Assembly: GCA_031254455.1 (NCBI GenBank)
Contig: JAIRUI010000049.1
Span: 1 to 11,226 of the forward strand
Length of the DNA stretch: 11,226 bases
Source of the DNA: Chitinispirillales bacterium
GTDB taxonomy: Bacteria > Fibrobacterota > Chitinivibrionia > Chitinivibrionales > Chitinivibrionaceae
Reading direction: 5' to 3'
Below, in pieces: positions 7,141 through 11,226 of the stretch (position 1 is the first letter of the stretch; each line of letters begins with the position of its first letter). The position numbers were made by a program, and so were the translations under genes. The notes below the pieces were generated by a model that saw only the letters and a program-made list of their open reading frames with translations, was not told the origin of the DNA and did no database searches.

Positions 7141-8520
7141 TTATTCTAATCCCAAATCGCTCAGAATCGCTTTTGCCGCCTCTTTCCCGGCGCCCATAGC
7201 CAAAATAACCGTAGCCGCGCCGGTTACAATGTCGCCGCCGGCATAAACTTTCGGTTTTGACGTCCGTCCGCCGCCGTCCGTTGCGGTGATTGTTCCGTGT
7301 TTGCCAGTTTCAAGATTTTCGGTGGTTTTTGCAATTATCGGATTTGGCGAAGTGCCGATTGCCGCAATAAAGACATCGCATGGAATTACAAATTCGCTGT
7401 TTGGAATTTCTTTTGGGCTTCGCCGTCCGCCGCCGTCCGGTTCGCCGAGCTCACACTTTACACATTTTACTCCGTGAACAAAGCCGTCGTCGTCCAAAAT
7501 AATTTCCTTAGGATCGGTTAAAATATCAAAAATTACGCCTTCTTCCTGCGCGTGATGAATTTCTTCTCTTCGCGCCGGCATCTCGTCAAAACTTCGACGA
7601 TAAACTATACGGGCTTCATCCGCTCCAAGCCGTAGGGAGACCCTGACAGCATCCATTGCGACGTTGCCGCCGCCCATAACGACCGCCTTTTTACCTTTGA
7701 TAATCGGCGTATGGCTGTCTTCTTTCCACGCCTGCATTAAATTTACCCGCGTTAAATACTCGTTTGCCGAATAAACTCCGTTAGCGTTTATTCCTTTTAT
7801 GTTCGGAAACTTTGGAAGTCCTGCGCCGGAGCCGATAAATACCGCAGAAAAACCGTCTTTTTCAAGTAAATCGTCAATTGTCGCAGTTTTCCCGACAACA
7901 AAATTCGTCTCAAAACGCACTCCGATTTCCCGCAATTCGTCTATTTCGGACTGAACTACGCCGTTAGGCAAACGAAAATCAGGAATACCGTAAATCAATA
8001 CGCCGCCAACCTCATGCAATGCTTCAAATACGACCGTTTCAACGCCGTGTTTTGCCAAGTATCCCGCCGCTGTTAATCCCGCCGGTCCCGAGCCGATTAC
8101 AGCAACTTTTTTGCATGATTTCGGATATACCGGATAGTTTGGCGTATGATGTTTGCGATTCCAATCGGCGACAAACCTTTCCAACGCACCGATTGCGACC
8201 GCTTCCCCTTTTATTCCAAGAATACATTTCGCTTCGCATTGCGTTTCCTGCGGACACACTCGTCCGCAAACCGCAGGCAAAGCGTTGGTTTTTTTAATAA
8301 CCGCAAGCGCGTCTATAAACTCGCCTCGTTTCACCAAACGAATAAAATCGGGAATGTTTATTTCCACCGGACATCCGGCGGCGCATCTGGGTTTTCGACA
8401 TTCCAAGCATCTTTGCGCTTCTCTGATTGCTTCTTCTTGGGAAAACCCTAATGAAACTTCGTCAAAAGTACGCTTTCTTTCTGCAGCGTCACGGCTTCTC
8501 ATTTTTATTTTTTGCGGCAT
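7141..8520 (-). CDS. gltD: GltD/GltA/NfnB-type NAD(P)H flavoprotein (glutamate synthase small-subunit family)
   Basis: About 459 residues. The N-terminal iron-sulfur domain has two Cys clusters, C38/C41/C46/C50 (CLECRKPRCAAGC) and C85/C89/C95/C99 (CGRVCPQETQCEAKC), which normally hold [4Fe-4S] centres. The FAD-binding GSGPAG is at 143-148, the NAD(P)-binding GGGNVAMD at 283-290, and the closing GGDIVTGAATVILAMGAG is family-typical. Such proteins pass electrons from NADPH to the GltB glutamate synthase subunit, or act as NfnB in electron-bifurcating NADH-ferredoxin:NADP+ oxidoreductase. Neither partner (gltB, nfnA) is in the window, so the exact role is open. I chose ATG 8520, with AAAGGA 8-9 bp upstream; ATG 8529 abuts that site, and the start at 8574 would lie inside the preceding gene. 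It follows the acetyltransferase gene by 20 bp, consistent with one transcript. Confidence 0.88.
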   Translation of the reverse strand: MPQKIKMRSRDAAERKRTFDEVSLGFSQEEAIREAQRCLECRKPRCAAGCPVEINIPDFIRLVKRGEFIDALAVIKKTNALPAVCGRVCPQETQCEAKCILGIKGEAVAIGALERFVADWNRKHHTPNYPVYPKSCKKVAVIGSGPAGLTAAGYLAKHGVETVVFEALHEVGGVLIYGIPDFRLPNGVVQSEIDELREIGVRFETNFVVGKTATIDDLLEKDGFSAVFIGSGAGLPKFPNIKGINANGVYSANEYLTRVNLMQAWKEDSHTPIIKGKKAVVMGGGNVAMDAVRVSLRLGADEARIVYRRSFDEMPARREEIHHAQEEGVIFDILTDPKEIILDDDGFVHGVKCVKCELGEPDGGGRRSPKEIPNSEFVIPCDVFIAAIGTSPNPIIAKTTENLETGKHGTITATDGGGRTSKPKVYAGGDIVTGAATVILAMGAGKEAAKAILSDLGLE

Positions 8521-8540
8521 ATCGCTCATCCTTTTATATT

Positions 8541-9101
8541 TTATTTGTCTTCGATTTTCCTGATTACTCTGCACGGATTTCCTGCGGCTACAACGCCGTC
8601 GGGAATATTTTTTACTACTACGGAACCGCTTCCTATTACTACATTATTTCCGATTTCCACGCCAGGATTTATCACGCTGTTTCCGCCTATCCAGACATCG
8701 TCTCCGATTTTCACGGGTTTGCCGAACTCCAATTTTTCAGCGCGCGTTTTGGCGTCTATAGGATGCCCGGCGGTATAAATATTCACCCTGGGGCCCAAAA
8801 ATACGTTTTTACCGATTTCAACGCGGCAGACATCTAAAATTACGCAGTCGAAATTAGCATAAAAATCGTCGCCTACCGAAATATTATATCCGTAGTCGCA
8901 ATAAAACGGCGGCTCTACACAGATATTTTCGCCTGTTTTTGCAAATAATTCTTTAAGAATCGAAACGCGTAATTTTTCTTCATCGTATGAACTGCGATTA
9001 AATTTCTCGACCAGCTTTCTCATTCGAATTCTGTCGGCTATAAGTTCTTCGCCTTCTAATTTGTACAAATTTCCGGACAGCATTTTTTCTTTTTCCGTCA
9101 T
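8541..9101 (-). CDS. Maltose/galactoside-type O-acetyltransferase (left-handed beta-helix)
   Basis: A 186-residue cytoplasmic enzyme of the LacA/Maa (NodL) group, which moves acetyl from acetyl-CoA to sugar hydroxyls. The N-terminal helical domain (MLSGNLYKLEGEELIADRIRMRKLVEKFN) is followed by hexapeptide repeats from about 58 to 178. N83 (FYANFDC) and H113 (YTAGHPID) correspond to the substrate/catalytic residues of LacA (N85, H115). W137 in DDVWIGG and the ending AAGNPCRVIRKI are also typical. The length matches the family. The start is supported by AAGGAGG about 9-10 bp before ATG 9101, and a promoter candidate lies immediately upstream. The actual acceptor sugar cannot be read from the sequence. 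Downstream on the same strand lies gltD, an unrelated metabolic gene. Confidence 0.92.
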   Translation of the reverse strand: MTEKEKMLSGNLYKLEGEELIADRIRMRKLVEKFNRSSYDEEKLRVSILKELFAKTGENICVEPPFYCDYGYNISVGDDFYANFDCVILDVCRVEIGKNVFLGPRVNIYTAGHPIDAKTRAEKLEFGKPVKIGDDVWIGGNSVINPGVEIGNNVVIGSGSVVVKNIPDGVVAAGNPCRVIRKIEDK

Positions 9102-9126
9102 AAAATTACATCCTCCTTCTTATTGA

Positions 9127-9156
9127 AATATACTATATTATTTTCATGAAAATCAA
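9127..9156 (-). promoter_or_regulatory. Sigma-70-type promoter candidate for the acetyltransferase-gltD unit
   Basis: On the - strand TTGATT (9151-9156; 4/6) is followed by an 18-bp spacer and TATATT (9127-9132; 5/6). It is 25 bp upstream of the acetyltransferase ATG, leaving a short leader that holds AAGGAGG. The next gene to the right points the other way, so promoters here must diverge. Confidence 0.5.
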
Positions 9157-9274
9157 CATGAAACCGCTTTCACCAATGTTTATGGAGACGACAAAATGAA
9201 CTATAAGAAAATAGGTAAGATACCAAAATCTCTCATTGACGTTTTTTCAAAATAACGCGATGTCAACATCCGAG

Positions 9275-9310
9275 AAATGTAATAACACGTTGACAAACGG
9301 TATTACATTT
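9275..9310. repeat. Perfect 10-bp inverted repeat (hairpin or operator) around a -35 box
   Basis: AAATGTAATA (9275-9284) and TATTACATTT (9301-9310) are perfect inverted copies separated by 16 bp. Inside the loop CGTT and AACG can pair again around GACA, giving an extended stem-loop. The loop contains TTGACA (9290-9295). It could act as an RNA hairpin, since it is followed by a T-rich stretch, or as a protein-binding site. It lies inside the broken HExxH reading frame, where such symmetry is not expected from coding needs. Confidence 0.55.
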
Positions 9311-9319
9311 TATTATACT
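9290..9319 (+). promoter_or_regulatory. Sigma-70-type promoter candidate facing the secreted-protein gene
   Basis: A perfect TTGACA (9290-9295), an 18-bp spacer and TATACT (9314-9319; 5/6) make the best-scoring promoter-like sequence I see in the window. Transcription would start near 9326 and run through the HExxH segment into the 470-residue gene. The -35 box sits within the loop of the 10-bp inverted repeat. A chance match within AT-rich former coding sequence is possible. Confidence 0.45.
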
Positions 9320-9573
9320 TTTTAACAACGAAAGAATATGATTTTCGGACATTAGCACATGAAATAAACCACGTTATTTTAGACGGAGGTGGAGATTTGC
9401 GTGACCAAGATACTTTAAATCTTATGTATTTTACTGATAATATTAACAGCGCAAAGTTAAGATACAGAAAATTGTTCTTTGGAGATTTCGGTTCTTATAG
9501 TCAATGGGAAAGAATAAATTCCGCGATAACATCACAAATAAATGTCCGTTCTCTGATTTATTAGGAAGAAGAT

Positions 9574-10986
9574 ATGGAAATCTGCCGTTTTTTATCATTA
9601 TTTGTCTTATTTTTTGTAGTTCGTTCTTATGCTTTATCGCAGGAAGAATTAGATTCGGCGATAAACCATGAAAATATGAGAATTGCCGATATAAATGCGA
9701 TAAGACAAAAATACGCTCCCGATACGTCCGCTTTAGTCAAAATATTTCTCAATGACGCTCCTTTTATGATAAAGAAATTAAATGAAATTAAAGTATCCGA
9801 CAAAATCTTGAACGACTATGTTTCTCGCCTTGTACAAGAAAGAGCGGAAGATAAAGAACGCATAGACAAGTTACTTGATGAACGGATTTCTTCTGTTGAA
9901 ATAGGCGGTAAAAAATATAATACGCCGGATAGTTGTTTGAATTGGTTAATCTCTGAGATTAATAACGCCAGAATACCGGAAATTGAGCCGAATTTTTTAA
10001 GAGACAGTTTAAAAGCGGATATGGAACGATACGTTTCAAAGTTTATTAATGAAGGGAAAGAATTAGGAATTGAAATACAAAATCTTTGCGATGAATTATT
10101 AGGCGGGAACTTTAAAAATTTAAAAAAGATGATAAATTTTACATTAGATTATAACAAATTTGCGAGCGGTTCCGTTGTTTTGCGAGATTCGTTGTCGGCA
10201 TGTCTTATGGTGTCTTTTTTGCCTTTAGATCCGATATCCGTGATAGATATTCTTTATTATACAGCCGAATATAAAGCCTTATACAATAACTCTAATAAAA
10301 TAATAGGCTTAATAAACCGACACAGTTTCAGTCGAAGAAACGAAGAGGAAGAGCATATTAAGGCATTTGAAAAAAAAATATATCCTATAGATAATCATTT
10401 AGATTCCATTGCGGCTTCTCTAAAAATATTACTCTCAAATAAGCAAGAACGGATGAAACTGGGGAAAGATACGGCGTTTGTTAATAAATATGTCGGTAAT
10501 CGTTTATATTTGCGAGCGTTGCTGGGCGATACACAATCGGAAAATAAATTGATAGAGTCATATAAAAACGACACGACATTTATAGGAAGAAGAGAAAAGT
10601 TACGGGAATTGGTATTTGTAAATTCTCCTAAAGCGATAAAAACCGTCGTAGAGAGTTTTAACGATGAAATATATAATAAGCGTTCTTGTTCGACTTCAAT
10701 TCGTGTGCCGATAATAAATGAATTGTCACGAATATATCAAGACGATAAAAATTTAAGGAAATTGACGGACGTAGAGTGTTTTTTACCTTTGGGGGCGACA
10801 TATCCTTTCCGAGCGCCAAGATATTTTTCTTTGAGGACTGGTATGGAGCCGAGTTGGACTGCCGATTATGTAAAATCGATATTAAACTGGATAAAAAAAG
10901 AGTTTAATATAATTCCAAACGGCGGAAATAAATCTTTAAGACTGCAAAAAAACGATATGGGTTGCGGTATTGGGATTGAAACGTGA
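9574..10986 (+). CDS. Predicted secreted, all-helical protein of unknown function
   Basis: 470 residues, and I do not recognise the family. Residues 1-20 form a typical Sec signal peptide: a short N-region with R5, a hydrophobic core LSLFVLFFVV, and a probable cleavage after SYA (18-20). There is no lipobox Cys and no later membrane helix, so the mature protein is probably periplasmic or exported. It is charged and helix-rich throughout. Residues about 307-395 (LYLRALLGDTQSENKLIESY ... LRELVFVNSPKAIKTVVESF) have the spacing of HEAT-like paired helices; this is pattern reading, not a domain hit. No catalytic motif is apparent. The ATG is supported by AGGAAG (9563-9568) 5 bp upstream, which overlaps the stop of the broken HExxH frame, so the two were or are read from one mRNA. 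Base composition looks more AT-rich than the flagellar genes, which may point to separate ancestry. Confidence 0.8.
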   Translation: MEICRFLSLFVLFFVVRSYALSQEELDSAINHENMRIADINAIRQKYAPDTSALVKIFLNDAPFMIKKLNEIKVSDKILNDYVSRLVQERAEDKERIDKLLDERISSVEIGGKKYNTPDSCLNWLISEINNARIPEIEPNFLRDSLKADMERYVSKFINEGKELGIEIQNLCDELLGGNFKNLKKMINFTLDYNKFASGSVVLRDSLSACLMVSFLPLDPISVIDILYYTAEYKALYNNSNKIIGLINRHSFSRRNEEEEHIKAFEKKIYPIDNHLDSIAASLKILLSNKQERMKLGKDTAFVNKYVGNRLYLRALLGDTQSENKLIESYKNDTTFIGRREKLRELVFVNSPKAIKTVVESFNDEIYNKRSCSTSIRVPIINELSRIYQDDKNLRKLTDVECFLPLGATYPFRAPRYFSLRTGMEPSWTADYVKSILNWIKKEFNIIPNGGNKSLRLQKNDMGCGIGIET

Positions 10987-11025
10987 ATGTCTTAAAAGCA
11001 TTAAATAAATATAATTGGAAAGCCG

Positions 11026-11054
11026 AATAAAATCGGAAATAATAAGATTTTATT
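11026..11054 (+). terminator. Weak AT-rich hairpin after the secreted-protein gene
   Basis: AATAAAATC (11026-11034) and GATTTTATT (11046-11054) pair perfectly over 9 bp with an 11-base loop, 40 bp after the stop at 10986. The stem has a single G-C pair at the loop side and no long U run follows, so termination would be weak. I see no better terminator in 10987-11226. Confidence 0.3.
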
Positions 11055-11114
11055 TAATCAAATTTGGTAAATGTGACATATTTATAGAGATGGTTCTACT
11101 TTTTCACATTAATC

Positions 11115-11204
11115 CGTAACTTTTCCATGTTTTACGTAACATTTTGAAAAAATCCGCTAATAAGTTGATTTTTTTCAAAAAATGCAAATTTCCTTGTTAC
11201 GTAA
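11115..11204. repeat. Repeated CGTAAC / TTACGTAA motifs in the terminal intergenic region
   Basis: CGTAAC occurs at 11115-11120 and again at 11135-11140, exactly 20 bp apart, and as its complement GTTACG at 11196-11201. The palindrome TTACGTAA is present at 11132-11139 and 11197-11204, the latter directly overlapped by GTAATTAC (11201-11208). The last copy covers the -35 region of a promoter-like sequence. The arrangement resembles binding sites for a dimeric regulator, but no regulator gene is in view. The 240 bp from 10987 to the end hold no gene that I can support. Confidence 0.35.
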
Positions 11205-11223
11205 TTACGGCATATATTATATT
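11194..11223 (+). promoter_or_regulatory. Sigma-70-type promoter candidate pointing out of the window
   Basis: TTGTTA (11194-11199; 4/6), an 18-bp spacer and TATATT (11218-11223; 5/6). The TTACGTAA palindrome at 11197-11204 overlaps the -35 box, which could allow repression. The gene it would serve lies beyond base 11226, so the call rests on sequence only. Confidence 0.35.
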
Positions 11224-11226
11224 ACA

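Larger units (their letters stand above)
9196..9564 (+). pseudogene. Broken small gene with HExxH zinc-protease-like motif (two frameshifts)
   Basis: The frame starting at ATG 9196 (GGAG at 9184-9187) reads MNYKKIGKIPKSLIDVF and then hits TAA at 9253. The +1 frame continues as QNNAMSTSEKCNNTL...GITFYYTF to TAA 9323. The first frame is open again from 9286, reading LTTKEYDFRTLAHEINHVIL, then DGGGDLRDQDTLN and on to TAG 9562. Removing one T at 9242-9247 and adding one T at 9318-9322 restores a continuous protein of about 122 residues. HEINH (9358-9372) fits the HExxH zinc-ligand motif; I recognise no family beyond that. The first frame is also open leftwards to 9127 without a start, so it may be the tail of a larger lost gene. 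The stop forms part of the Shine-Dalgarno sequence of the next gene. Alternatives are sequencing errors in T runs, or only a 55-residue ORF from TTG 9397, which has GGAGGT 6 bp upstream. Confidence 0.5.

Noticed and set aside
7265..7439. 16-bp GC-rich direct repeat CGTCCGCCGCCGTCCG at 7265-7280 and 7424-7439
   Set aside because: Both copies encode DGGGR loops at places where the GltD/NfnB family normally has similar Gly/Arg segments. They are explained by the protein and its codon use, not by a mobile element.
8521..8574. Longer GltD-type protein starting at 8574 or 8529
   Set aside because: 8574 lies inside the preceding gene without a ribosome site, and 8529 abuts the AAAGGA. 8520 has proper spacing and a family-like start.
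8146..8837. Overlapping + strand open frames across the gltD and acetyltransferase genes
   Set aside because: They are complements of well-supported genes, show no family features and have low-complexity Phe/Ser/His-rich translations.
9242..9325. Programmed ribosomal frameshifting joining the HExxH frames
   Set aside because: It would need a +1 and a -1 event within about 80 bases, and no standard X XXY YYZ heptamer is present. Mutation or sequencing error in T runs is simpler.
9397..9564. Independent 55-residue gene from TTG 9397 with GGAGGT upstream
   Set aside because: The Shine-Dalgarno match is good, but the same bases encode GGGD in a frame that reads sensibly from further upstream through HEINH. 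Kept only as an alternative reading of the broken gene.
1..11226. CRISPR arrays, tRNA or rRNA genes, insertion sequences, phage attachment sites
   Set aside because: No regularly spaced repeats, no transposase or integrase, no paired terminal inverted repeats with target duplications and no RNA-gene signatures were seen.

Overview
The window is bacterial, compactly coded and of low to moderate GC (judged by eye). It carries a left-hand flagellar block on the + strand, a housekeeping and metabolic block on the - strand, and a right-hand accessory end that is more AT-rich. The flagellar order flgE | flbD-motA-motB-fliL-fliM-fliY, with FlbD and a long FliY rather than a short FliN, is typical of spirochaetes, Clostridia, Thermotogae and some lesser-known Gram-negative phyla. 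My low-confidence guess is a Gram-negative, motile lineage such as Fibrobacterota or Chitinivibrionia. No rRNA or other marker here settles this.

Region 1 (1-4917, + strand) holds the 3' end of the hook gene flgE, closed by a strong palindromic terminator. A tight run follows: flbD (TTG start), motA (4-bp ATGA overlap), motB, fliL, fliM and fliY (8-bp overlap). Together they encode the stator (MotA/MotB), the stator-associated FliL and two switch/C-ring proteins (FliM, FliY), both with an N-terminal CheY-P-binding type motif. A near-consensus sigma-54 -24/-12 element lies in the 46-bp motB-fliL gap. The export genes fliP/Q/R, which often follow in related operons, are absent.

Region 2 (4923-9101, - strand) reads from right to left as a maltose/galactoside-type O-acetyltransferase, a GltD/NfnB-type flavoprotein, gatB, and a membrane-anchored coiled-coil protein with a MgtE_N-like C-terminus (MotE-like). 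The first two genes appear co-transcribed from a promoter at 9127-9156. gatB has its own promoter candidate, and the MotE-like gene sits 10 bp downstream of gatB. That gene runs convergently into fliY with only 5 bp between the stops, which places a probable motor-associated factor next to the motor genes on the opposite strand.

Region 3 (9102-11226) holds the least familiar material. A broken reading frame with an HExxH zinc-protease-like motif is interrupted by two opposite frameshifts, both at T runs. It overlaps a perfect 10-bp inverted repeat whose loop contains a TTGACA -35 box. The stop codon of the broken gene forms part of the Shine-Dalgarno sequence of a 470-residue predicted secreted helical protein of unknown function. 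The last 240 bp are non-coding, with repeated CGTAAC/TTACGTAA motifs and a promoter-like sequence pointing out of the window.
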